Shown here: positions 34,974-42,703 of the stretch, in pieces | Numbering within the stretch: the first letter of the stretch is position 1 | Layout: each line of letters starts with the position of its first letter | Assembly: GCF_002946835.1 (NCBI RefSeq) | Contig: NZ_CP026652.1 | Location: 558,001-622,000 of the forward strand | Reading direction: 5' to 3' | Source of the DNA: Streptomyces dengpaensis | Lineage (GTDB): Bacteria > Actinomycetota > Actinomycetes > Streptomycetales > Streptomycetaceae | Length of the DNA: 64,000 nucleotides | The notes under the pieces: generated by a model | Seen by the model: only the letters and a program-made list of their open reading frames with translations | Databases searched by the model: none | What the model was told of the DNA's origin: nothing | Translations under genes and position numbers: made by a program

Positions 34974-35162
34974 GGCGCGGCCCCCGGGCGGGCCCCACGG
35001 TCCGCGACACCCTGCCGCCCCGGGCGGACACCCTCGCGCCCTTCGCGTGAGCGCCCGGATTCCGAGCAAAGGTGACCGATCGTACATACGATTGAGCCGT
35101 AAACCGGCCGAACCGCGTACGCGCGGCCGGGACGACACCGACCCGCTCGGGGTGGGAGGCGT

Positions 35163-36839
35163 ATGACACAGGCCGCCGGTCCGGCGCGGACCGTCATTCT
35201 GACCGTGGATGACGATCCCGGGGTGTCGCGTGCCGTGGCCCGCGACCTCAGGCGCCGCTACGGCGAGGCGCACCGGATCGTCCGCGCCGAATCCGGGGAG
35301 ACCGCGCTGGACGCGCTGCGGGAGCTGAAGCTGCGCGGCGACCAGGTGGCGGTGATCCTCGCCGACTACCGGATGCCGCAGATGAACGGCATCGAGTTCC
35401 TGGAGCAGGCGCTCGACGTGTATCCGGGCGCCCGGCGCGTGCTGCTGACCGCGTACGCGGACACGAACGCGGCGATCGACGCGATCAATGTGATCGATCT
35501 CGATCACTACCTGCTCAAGCCGTGGGATCCGCCGGAGGAGAAGCTCTATCCGGTCGTGGACGATCTCCTGGACGCGTGGCGGGCCAGCGACTACCGGCCC
35601 GTGCCGATGTGCAAGGTGGTCGGGCACCGGTACTCCGCGCGCACCTCGGGCGTCCGGGAATTCCTGGCCCGCAACCAGGTGCCCTACCGCTGGTACGCGT
35701 CCGACACACCGGAGGGGCAGCGGCTGCTGGCCGCCGCCGGGCAGGACGGGGGGCGGCTGCCGCTGGTGATCACGCCGGACGGTACGCCGCTGGTGGAGCC
35801 CGAGGACCCGGATCTGGCGGCGCGGGTGGGGCTGGCCACGACACCGACGGAGGAGTTCTACGACCTCGTCGTGATCGGCGGCGGTCCGGCCGGTCTCGGG
35901 GCCGCCGTGTACGGCGCGTCGGAAGGGCTGCGGACCGTCCTCGTCGAGCGGTCGGCGACCGGCGGGCAGGCGGGACAGAGCTCGCGGATCGAGAACTACC
36001 TCGGCTTCCCGGACGGTGTGTCCGGGGCGCAGCTCACCGACCGGGCGCGGCGGCAGGCGGCGAAGTTCGGCGCCGAGATCCTCACCGCGCGCGAGGTGAC
36101 CGGTCTCGAGGCCACCGGGGCGTCGCACACCATCCGCTTCTCCGACGGTTCCGCGATCGCCGCGCACGCCGTGATCCTGGCGACCGGTGTGTCGTACCGG
36201 CAGTTGGAGGCGCCCGGTATCGCGGACCTGACGGGTTGCGGGGTGTTCTACGGTTCGGCGCTGACCGAGGCGGCCGCCTGCCAGGGGCACGACGTGTACA
36301 TCGTGGGCGGGGCGAACTCGGCCGGGCAGGCCGCCCTGTACCTGGCGCGGGGCGCGAAGTCCGTCACCATCCTCGTCCGCGGCTCCTCGCTGTCCGCATC
36401 GATGTCCCACTATCTGGTCCAGCAGATCGACGAGGCACCCAACATCACGGTGCGCACCGGTACGGTCGTCGAGGCAGCGCACGGCACGGACCATCTGGAG
36501 CAGCTCACCCTCCGCGATGTGGCGAGCGGGCACACCGAACTCGTCGACGCGCAGTGGATGTTCGTGTTCATCGGCGCGGCCCCGCTCACCGACTGGCTGG
36601 AGGGGACCGTCCTCAGGGACGAACGCGGGTTCATCATGGCCGGCCCGGACATGACGCCCGACGGACAGCCGCCCCCGGGCTGGGAGCTGGACCGGCCGCC
36701 GTACCACCTGGAGACCAATGTGCCCGGCGTGTTCGTCGCGGGAGACGCGCGCGCCGAGTCCGCGAAGCGGGTCGCGTCCGCGGTCGGAGAGGGAGCCATG
36801 GCCGTCATGCTCGTCCACCGTTATCTGGAGCAGTCATGA
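35163..36839 (+). CDS. Response-regulator receiver fused to thioredoxin-reductase-like FAD enzyme
   Basis: A 558-residue fusion. Residues 10-135 are a receiver domain: acidic pocket VDDDP (16-18), phospho-acceptor Asp68 in LADYRMP and conserved Lys119 in LLKPW. Residues about 145-225 look like a glutaredoxin-type thiol domain (MCKVVGHRYSARTSGVREFL) with one Cys. From residue 230 a thioredoxin-reductase fold follows: GGGPAGLGAAV at 239-249, VERSATGGQAGQSSRIENYL, VGGANSAGQAALYLARGAK and GVFVAGDARAES. The CxxC of true reductases is replaced by TGCGVFYG, so disulfide reduction of thioredoxin is unlikely. It starts an operon with a histidine kinase and a zinc-finger gene, suggesting phosphorylation-controlled redox activity. 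Confidence 0.88.
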   Translation: MTQAAGPARTVILTVDDDPGVSRAVARDLRRRYGEAHRIVRAESGETALDALRELKLRGDQVAVILADYRMPQMNGIEFLEQALDVYPGARRVLLTAYADTNAAIDAINVIDLDHYLLKPWDPPEEKLYPVVDDLLDAWRASDYRPVPMCKVVGHRYSARTSGVREFLARNQVPYRWYASDTPEGQRLLAAAGQDGGRLPLVITPDGTPLVEPEDPDLAARVGLATTPTEEFYDLVVIGGGPAGLGAAVYGASEGLRTVLVERSATGGQAGQSSRIENYLGFPDGVSGAQLTDRARRQAAKFGAEILTAREVTGLEATGASHTIRFSDGSAIAAHAVILATGVSYRQLEAPGIADLTGCGVFYGSALTEAAACQGHDVYIVGGANSAGQAALYLARGAKSVTILVRGSSLSASMSHYLVQQIDEAPNITVRTGTVVEAAHGTDHLEQLTLRDVASGHTELVDAQWMFVFIGAAPLTDWLEGTVLRDERGFIMAGPDMTPDGQPPPGWELDRPPYHLETNVPGVFVAGDARAESAKRVASAVGEGAMAVMLVHRYLEQS

Positions 36840-36867
36840 GCGGGTACCTGGAGCGGTCATGAGCGGG
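36822..36867 (+). repeat. 23-bp tandem duplication at the reductase/kinase junction
   Basis: Copies 36822-36844 and 36845-36867 differ at only two positions. Each contains CATGAGCGGG, so the coupled stop-start TCATGA occurs twice. The first ATG (36836) opens an eight-codon frame that ends in TCATGA at the true kinase start, 36859. Confidence 0.85.
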
Positions 36868-38301
36868 CGCCCGATGCCGTGCGATGCGGCCGAGCTCAGC
36901 ACGCTGTTCCTGTTCGAGAAGCTGAACACTGAGCAGCTCGACCGGCTGTGCCGGGAAGGCCGGGTGGAGATGTTCGAGCCCGGCGATGTGTACCGCGAGG
37001 GCGAGCCCGCCACCTGCTTCTTCGTGCTCCTCGAAGGCACCGTCGTGATGTCGCGCCTGGTCGGCAGGGACGACGTGGAGATCAGCCGCAGCTCCCAGCG
37101 CGGGGTGTACGCGGGGGCCATGCAGGCGTATCTGGCCGGCCAGGACCAGGCGGTCTACAAGGGCTCCATGCGGGTCATCGAGCCCTCGCGGTTCTTCGTC
37201 CTGCCCGCCCAGACGTTCTCGGCGATCCTGCGCGACTGGTTCCCCATGGCCGTGCATCTGCTGGAGGGGATGTTCTTCGGCAGCCAGAAGACCCAGCGGA
37301 CGATCGGTCAGCGCGAGCGGCTGCTGGCGCTCGGCTCGCTGGCGGCCGGACTCACGCATGAGCTCAACAACCCGGCGGCCGCCGCGGTCCGGGCCACCTC
37401 GGCGCTGCGCGAGCGGGTGGCCGGCATGCGGCACAAGCTGGGCATGATCGCGGCGGGCCCGTACGCGCGCGACGCTCTGGAGACCCTCGTCGAGATCCAG
37501 GAGCGCACGGCAGAACAGGTCGCCAAGGCCACGCCCTTGAGCCCTCTGGAGGCGTCCGACCGGGAGGACGCCCTCGCCGACTGGCTCGACGACCACGGCA
37601 TCGCGGGCGGCTGGCAGTTGGCACCGACGTTCGTGCAGGCGGGTCTCGACACGGACTGGCTGGACCAGGTCGCGGCCGCTGTCGACGAGCAGTCCCTCGA
37701 CGGCGCGGTCCGGTGGCTCAACTACACCGTGGAGACCGAGCTCCTGATGAACGAGATCGAGGACTCCACGGCCCGTGTCTCGCACCTCGTGAACGCGGCC
37801 AGGCAGTACTCGCAGCTCGACCGGGCGCCCTACCAGGTCGCCGATCTGCACGAACTGCTGGACAGCACGCTGATGATGCTCTCCGGCAAGATGGGCCCCG
37901 GCGTCAAGGTCGTCAAGGAGTACGACCGTACGCTGCCGAAGATCCCCGCCTATCCGGGCGAGTTGAACCAGGTATGGACCAACCTCATCGACAACGCCGT
38001 GTCGGCGATGGACGGCGAGGGGACGCTGACGGTGCGCACGGCGCTCGACGGGGACCAGGCGCTCGTCGAGTTCCGCGACACCGGGCCCGGGGTGCCCGCC
38101 GAGATCCGCGACCGCATCTTCGACCCGTTCTTCACCACCAAGCCGGTCGGTGAGGGCACCGGGCTCGGCCTGGACATCTCGTGGCGGATCGTCGTCAACA
38201 AACACCGCGGGAGCCTCCAAGTGCGGTCCGTGCCCGACGACACCCGTTTCCAGGTACGTCTTCCGCTGACCGTCACGGACACCTCCGAGGAGCCGTCATG
38301 A
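36859..38301 (+). CDS. Histidine kinase with N-terminal cyclic-nucleotide-binding domain
   Basis: A 480-residue cytoplasmic kinase. Residues about 12-140 are a Crp-like cupin (FLFEKLNTEQLDRLC, EPGDVYREGEPATCFFVLLEG). The H-box is LAAGLTHELNNPAAAA with His167 as phospho-acceptor. The GHKL ATPase has LNQVWTNLIDNAVSAM (N-box), FRDTGPGVP (G1) and FFTTKPVGEGTGLGLD (F/G2). It has no membrane helix. It lies directly after the receiver-reductase fusion, its obvious phosphotransfer partner, and is coupled (ATGA) to the zinc-finger gene. The start is the second copy of a duplicated junction, ATG 36859. Confidence 0.9.
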   Translation: MSGRPMPCDAAELSTLFLFEKLNTEQLDRLCREGRVEMFEPGDVYREGEPATCFFVLLEGTVVMSRLVGRDDVEISRSSQRGVYAGAMQAYLAGQDQAVYKGSMRVIEPSRFFVLPAQTFSAILRDWFPMAVHLLEGMFFGSQKTQRTIGQRERLLALGSLAAGLTHELNNPAAAAVRATSALRERVAGMRHKLGMIAAGPYARDALETLVEIQERTAEQVAKATPLSPLEASDREDALADWLDDHGIAGGWQLAPTFVQAGLDTDWLDQVAAAVDEQSLDGAVRWLNYTVETELLMNEIEDSTARVSHLVNAARQYSQLDRAPYQVADLHELLDSTLMMLSGKMGPGVKVVKEYDRTLPKIPAYPGELNQVWTNLIDNAVSAMDGEGTLTVRTALDGDQALVEFRDTGPGVPAEIRDRIFDPFFTTKPVGEGTGLGLDISWRIVVNKHRGSLQVRSVPDDTRFQVRLPLTVTDTSEEPS

Positions 38302-38648
38302 CCACCTCGACCGGAATCGACCCCACCGTCCCGCCGAGCGGCACCGGCTGCGTCGAGTGCGACGCCGTCGGCGGGTGGTGGTTCCATCTGCGGCGCTGCG
38401 CGCAGTGCGGTCACATCGCCTGCTGCGACGACTCGCCTGCCAAGCACGCCACCGCCCACGCGCGGAGCACCGGGCACCCCGTCATCCGCAGCTTCGAGCC
38501 GGGCGAGAGCTGGTTCTGGAACTACGACACGTCCGAGCTGTACGAGTCGGGGCCCGGCCTCGCTCCCCCGGCGAGCCACCCGGCCGACCAGCCCACCCCC
38601 GGACCGGCCGGACGCGTTCCGGCGAACTGGGCCGAGACGCTTCGCTGA
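38298..38648 (+). CDS. UBP-type zinc finger protein
   Basis: A 116-residue protein with a ZnF-UBP domain at residues about 15-75: CVECDAVGGWWFHLRRCAQC, GHIACCDDSPAKHATAH and GHPVIRSF, giving the usual Cys/His zinc ligands. In eukaryotes this fold binds the ubiquitin C-terminus; bacterial copies are small stand-alone proteins whose partner is unknown. The C-terminus is Pro-rich. It overlaps the kinase stop by ATGA, making it the third gene of the operon. Its stable association with the receiver-reductase and kinase genes suggests a role in the same signalling unit. Confidence 0.88.
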   Translation: MTTSTGIDPTVPPSGTGCVECDAVGGWWFHLRRCAQCGHIACCDDSPAKHATAHARSTGHPVIRSFEPGESWFWNYDTSELYESGPGLAPPASHPADQPTPGPAGRVPANWAETLR

Positions 38649-38766
38649 GGGAGCACGCTGCGGGGGTGCGCTGCTGCGGGGACGTCCTGCGGGGCGGGGT
38701 TCAGCGCCGGACGATGTTGGGCAGGGTGCCCTGTTGAGCCATGGCCATGCGGAAAGGTTGACTGCG

Positions 38767-39735
38767 TTGACTGCCTTGATCGGTATCCCGGAGATCCGGA
38801 CCATGGCCGAACGGATCGCCGGCCATGTCGTGCGAACACCCACGGTGCCGAGTCCAGGGCTGTCGTCGCTGCTGAACGCACCGGTCACGGTGAAACTGGA
38901 ACTGCTGCAGCGCACAGGGTCGTTCAAGGCGCGTGGCGCGACGGCAAAGCTGCTCGCGCTGAGCGAGGCCGAGCGCGCGGCGGGTGTCGTGGCGGTGAGC
39001 GGCGGCAACCACGGGATCGCGCTCGCGGTGATGGCCGCCGCGCTCGATGTGAAGGCGACCGTGGTGATGCCGCGGTCGGCCCCGGCGCGGTCCGCCGAGA
39101 TCGTGGAGTCGACCGGCGCCCTCCTGCGACTGACCGACGGCATGGACGAAGCGTTCGCGCTCATGGAGCGGTTGCGGGACGAGGGGCTGACGCCCGTCCA
39201 CCCCTTCGACGATCCGCTCGTGATCGCCGGACAGGGCACCGTCGGCCTGGAGTTCGCCGACGACGCCGGCGAACTGACCGACGTGCTCGTCAGCATCGGG
39301 GGCGGCGGGCTGATCTCCGGTGTCGCCGCGGCACTGCGCACGCTGCGGCCCGGGGTGCGGATCTGGGGTGTGGAGACGGAAGGCGCGCAGGCCATGTCGG
39401 AGGCGTTGGCCGCGGGCGGTCCGGTACCGGTGGCACTGTCGTCGATCGTGACCACGCTCAGCGCACCCGCCGTCTCGCACCTGACCTACGACCATGTGTC
39501 CGCCCTGGTCGACGACGTGCTCGTGATCCCGGACCGCGAGGCGGTCCAGGGCATTCTCGACCTCGCCGACCACGCCAAGGTGTGGGCCGAACCGGCCGCG
39601 GGCTGTCTGCTGCCCGCGGCCCGGCGGGTACGGGAACGTGTGGGTGACGGGGCGCGGCTCGGGCTGGTGCTGTGCGGGGGCAACGCGGCCCCCGGAGACG
39701 TCATGTCCTGGGCGGAGCGTTTCGGCCTGAACTGA
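38767..39735 (+). CDS. PLP-dependent serine/threonine dehydratase-like protein
   Basis: A 322-residue fold-type II PLP enzyme. The PLP-lysine motif is GSFKARGA near residue 58, the substrate loop is VSGGNHGIALAVMAAAL and the phosphate-binding Gly-rich loop is SIGGGGLISGVAAAL. These match threonine/serine dehydratases or racemases without a C-terminal ACT domain, so feedback control by isoleucine is not expected. TTG 38767 is chosen for GGAAAGG 9 bp upstream; the frame stays open 5' to 38734. The sequence does not tell dehydratase from racemase. Confidence 0.85.
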   Translation: MTALIGIPEIRTMAERIAGHVVRTPTVPSPGLSSLLNAPVTVKLELLQRTGSFKARGATAKLLALSEAERAAGVVAVSGGNHGIALAVMAAALDVKATVVMPRSAPARSAEIVESTGALLRLTDGMDEAFALMERLRDEGLTPVHPFDDPLVIAGQGTVGLEFADDAGELTDVLVSIGGGGLISGVAAALRTLRPGVRIWGVETEGAQAMSEALAAGGPVPVALSSIVTTLSAPAVSHLTYDHVSALVDDVLVIPDREAVQGILDLADHAKVWAEPAAGCLLPAARRVRERVGDGARLGLVLCGGNAAPGDVMSWAERFGLN

Positions 39736-39899
39736 GCATGTGCGGTCCGCCGAGTACCTGTGCGCAGCACCTCCGCGGAGCACCTCCGCGTACGGGCCGA
39801 GGCGTGAGCGCTTGATTCTGAATTCAACCACTGGAAGGTTGCCGTCGAGGGTGCACCCGTCCGGATGCGCGTCGCCGCACTCAGGACGATGCTGGAAAC

Positions 39900-40115
39900 A
39901 TGTCCGGACGCGCACCCCTGATCGTGCATCCAGCGTTGGGCACCGGCGGCCGCCAGGTGACCGCGCGGGGTGAGAATCTCGGCGTGGCCTTTTCGGACGA
40001 GGACCTGCTGGAGTTTCTGGGCCGGGCAGGCCTGCCGGACGCGGAAGATCTCCTGGACGACCCGGCCTGGGTGAAGTGGCGTGGGGGGCAGGCGCACTAC
40101 TACGGGGCCGCATAG
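39900..40115 (+). CDS. Small hypothetical protein (71 aa)
   Basis: A 71-residue acidic protein with no recognised domain. It shows a polar N-terminus (APLIVHPALGTGGRQVTARG), an acidic helix (FSDEDLLEFLGRAGLPDAED) and a Trp/Tyr-rich end (WVKWRGGQAHYYGAA). Amphipathic composition and ordinary codon use support a real gene. ATG 39900 follows GGAAAC. Conserved small proteins of this style occur across Streptomyces, but I cannot name one. A downstream gene on the same strand begins 141 bp later. Confidence 0.5.
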   Translation: MSGRAPLIVHPALGTGGRQVTARGENLGVAFSDEDLLEFLGRAGLPDAEDLLDDPAWVKWRGGQAHYYGAA

Positions 40116-40256
40116 GAGTCACACGACTTGGGGCACCCCGCCCGCGGGGGCCTCGCTGTGCGATGGCGTTGCTCCGATCGGGGGGCGCACTCACCCGACT
40201 CGGTGGGCGGCGGCAAGCGCGCGTACCACCGGCGTGGACGCGGACGTTGCCCCGGC

Positions 40257-40577
40257 ATGGACAGCACTCACACAGCACTGCGGCGCGTTACGACCCGTCT
40301 GCGCACGGGCAGCCCGTGCGCCGAACTGACCAACGACTACCGGAGCCATCCGCCGATCTACGCCCAGCTCGTCGTGGAGTGGCGAGCCAAGGGCCGCCTG
40401 GTCCCGGAGCGTCGCGAGGCGCGTGAGGTGCTGTGGGCTTCCTTCGCCGCGCCGGCTCCGCAGGCGGACGAGGCCGACCCCGAATCCGAATCCGAACCCC
40501 AGCCCAGCCCCGGGCCCGTGCCCGCGGTTCCCGTGCCCCGCGGCCTCCCGCGCTGGGTGAGGACTACTCCTCGCTGA
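40257..40577 (+). CDS. Small hypothetical protein (106 aa)
   Basis: A 106-residue protein. The first ~60 residues form a compact helical unit (STHTALRRVTTRLRTGSPC, ELTNDYRSHPPIYAQLVVEW); the C-terminus is a Pro/Glu/Ser-rich tail (DPESESEPQPSPGPVP). There is no known domain, but the N-terminal unit reads like a conserved Streptomyces protein. ATG 40257 is used; a GTG at 40128 is in frame. Its 3' end overlaps the convergent gene at 40564-41031 by 14 bp. Confidence 0.55.
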   Translation: MDSTHTALRRVTTRLRTGSPCAELTNDYRSHPPIYAQLVVEWRAKGRLVPERREAREVLWASFAAPAPQADEADPESESEPQPSPGPVPAVPVPRGLPRWVRTTPR

Positions 40578-41031
40578 GCGGCGCCAGGACGGCCAGCGTT
40601 CCGTTGGCCTGACGCAGCGCCAGCTCCAGGGGGAGGGCGGGGTGCAGGGCGCCGGTCCCGTCCGGAGGGATGATCCACTCCAGGAATCCCGCGGACCGGT
40701 ACGGAGGCGGTACGGCGACCCACGAGCCCTTGCCGAGGTGGCGCAGGCCCGACCCCTCCCAGCGGCTGGCGGGATCGGGCGGCAGGAAGAAGCCGACGCG
40801 GTGGGCCGCGCAGTCCACCAGCGTGGGCCCCGGTACCTGAAGCGGTTCGCACCACAGGATGTCCAGGGCGAGCAGGCCCAGCGGTTCGGGAACGCTCAGC
40901 ACGTCCCAGAAGCGCCCGGCTTCCAGGAGCACGCCACCGTTGCCGTGATCCCACTCCCATTTGCACGCCCGGGGGTCCCTGGCGGCCGCGGCCAGCCACT
41001 CCACGCTTTGCATCCACATCGCGTTCGTCAT
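40564..41031 (-). CDS. Hypothetical protein (155 aa)
   Basis: A 155-residue protein beginning MTNAMWMQSVEWLAAAARDP, with CKWEWDHGNGGVLLEAGRFW, VDCAAHRVGFFLPP and FLEWIIPPDGTGALHP. The pattern of small beta strands and conserved Trp/Gly recalls Streptomyces proteins distantly like the N-terminal region of prim-pol-type DNA primases, but no catalytic acid cluster is visible, so no function is assigned. ATG 41031 is preferred to upstream in-frame starts because similarity of style begins there. It converges on the 106-residue gene. Confidence 0.6.
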   Translation of the reverse strand: MTNAMWMQSVEWLAAAARDPRACKWEWDHGNGGVLLEAGRFWDVLSVPEPLGLLALDILWCEPLQVPGPTLVDCAAHRVGFFLPPDPASRWEGSGLRHLGKGSWVAVPPPYRSAGFLEWIIPPDGTGALHPALPLELALRQANGTLAVLAPLSEE

Positions 41032-41332
41032 GGCCCACTCCCGGATATTCCACTCCGCTCGGCAGACGCGGAGAAAGACACAGCCAGCGGGCCCGCGACG
41101 GCGCATCAGCCCCTGGGCATATGCATGGTGGTAAATATTTCTATGCGGCGGAAGGGGTGGCGCGCCCTGGCGTTTTCCCGCGGCCGGTCAAAGCGAGGGC
41201 AACGCTGCGTGGAGCGGGTGCGGTGGACCGCCACGCAAGCGAGGCGCGTGCCCCCGTGCGATGAACGTGTGCTCGACGAGTTCCGCCCGAGGGGGATGTC
41301 CGGCGTTGACGGGTCACCGTCATAATGCTCGG
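41032..41332. other. Divergent intergenic region, hypothetical gene / pobA
   Basis: About 300 bp without a convincing gene. A relatively AT-rich patch at 41115-41150 (around CATATGCATGG and TAAATATTTC) is the most likely promoter or operator area for one or both flanking genes. No hairpin terminator is seen. Confidence 0.4.
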
Positions 41333-42544
41333 GTGATCACCCCCTCCCCCACAGCCGTACAGCGCGTCCCCGTCGTCATCGTCGGCGCGGGACCGGCCGG
41401 TCTCACCCTCGGCAACATCCTGCGCGCCGCGTCCGTCGACTGCGTGGTCCTGGAGAACGAGAGCCGGGAGTTCATCGAACAGCGGCCCCGGGCGGGGTTC
41501 ATCGAGGAGTGGGCGGTGCGCGCCCTGCACCAACGGGGGCTGGCCGACCGGCTGGTGGAGCGGGCGCAGCCGCACAGCGAGTGCGAGTTCCGGATCGACG
41601 GCGAACGTCACCGGTTCGGGTACGCCGAGCTGACCGGGGACCGCCACTTCGTCTATCCGCAGCCGCTGTTGGTGACCGACCTGGTGCGCGAGTACGCCGA
41701 TGTGCGCGGCGGCGACATCCGGTTCGGCGTACGGGATGTGGCCCTGCACGCGATCGACAGCGACCAGCCCTCGGTGCTGTACACGGATCCGGCCACGGGT
41801 GAGCGCCGGCGCATCGTGTGCGAGGTGATCGCCGGCTGCGACGGCGCGCGCGGAGTGACCCGCACCTACGTGCCGCCGGAGAGCGGGTCGATGGCCCGGT
41901 ACGACTACGGGGTCGGCTGGCTGGCGCTGCTCGCCGAGGCCCCGCCGTCCTGCGACTGTGTCGTCTTCGGTGTCCACCCGCGTGGATTCGCCGCGCACAT
42001 GGCCCGCAGCCCCCAGGTCACCCGCTACTACCTGGAGGTGACACCCGGCGACGACCCGGAGAACTGGCCGCACGAACGGGTGTGGTCGGAGCTCCACGCC
42101 CGGCTGTCGGTGCCGGGGGCTCCACCGCTCACCGAGGGACGGCTGACCGAAAAGCGGGTCCTCGACATGCACAGCTACGTCGTGGAGCCGATGACGTACG
42201 GACGGCTGTTCCTGGCCGGCGACTCCGCGCACCTCGTGGCACCGATCGCCGCGAAGGGCATGAACCTGGCGCTGTACGACGCGCTGCTCCTGGCGGACGC
42301 GCTGATCGCCTGCTTCGGGACGGGTGACGCCGGCGGGCTGCGCGACTACTCGGCGGCCTGTCTGCGGCGCGTGTGGGAGTACCAGGAATTCTCGCAGTGG
42401 TTCGCGGAGTTGCTGCACGGGCCGTCGTCGGGCGATCGCTACCGGGCGGGGGCCGCGGGCGCGCGGCTGCGGCGGATCCTCGGCTCACCCGCCGCGGCGG
42501 CCACCTTCGCGGACTCGTACATCGGCAAGGGCACGGGTCTCTGA
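41333..42544 (+). CDS. pobA: 4-hydroxybenzoate 3-monooxygenase
   Basis: A 403-residue class A flavoprotein hydroxylase matching PobA, which converts 4-hydroxybenzoate to protocatechuate with NADPH and O2. The FAD motif is VVIVGAGPAGLTLGNILRAA at residues about 14-33. Further matches are FIEQRPRAGFIEEWAVRAL, ELTGDRHFVYPQPLLVTDLV, VIAGCDGARGVTR and the second FAD motif RLFLAGDSAHLVAPIAAKGM, followed by LALYDALLLADAL. The start is GTG 41333; an ATG 72 bp upstream is in frame but precedes unrelated sequence. No protocatechuate-branch (pca) genes are in the window. Confidence 0.92.
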   Translation: MITPSPTAVQRVPVVIVGAGPAGLTLGNILRAASVDCVVLENESREFIEQRPRAGFIEEWAVRALHQRGLADRLVERAQPHSECEFRIDGERHRFGYAELTGDRHFVYPQPLLVTDLVREYADVRGGDIRFGVRDVALHAIDSDQPSVLYTDPATGERRRIVCEVIAGCDGARGVTRTYVPPESGSMARYDYGVGWLALLAEAPPSCDCVVFGVHPRGFAAHMARSPQVTRYYLEVTPGDDPENWPHERVWSELHARLSVPGAPPLTEGRLTEKRVLDMHSYVVEPMTYGRLFLAGDSAHLVAPIAAKGMNLALYDALLLADALIACFGTGDAGGLRDYSAACLRRVWEYQEFSQWFAELLHGPSSGDRYRAGAAGARLRRILGSPAAAATFADSYIGKGTGL

Positions 42545-42703
42545 CCGTCACGGGCGGCTGGCCTGTTCCTTTCGCACACGTGGGCGCCCGTAGGGAAGTT
42601 CGGGGAAAACAGGCCCCTGGAACCGTCGGCCGTTGAGTGCTCGACGTCACACCCTCCGTATGTCCGGGAAAAGGTGAGAGCCCGGTGCGCAGCGAGGGAT
42701 GAC

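Noticed and set aside
34119..36818. An 899-codon minus-strand frame opposite the amidohydrolase and receiver-reductase genes.
   Set aside because: It is a shadow of well-recognised plus-strand domains and shows no protein-like pattern.
41306..41326. TTGAC and CATAAT before pobA as a sigma-70 promoter.
   Set aside because: The spacing is about 10 bp, too short for a promoter.
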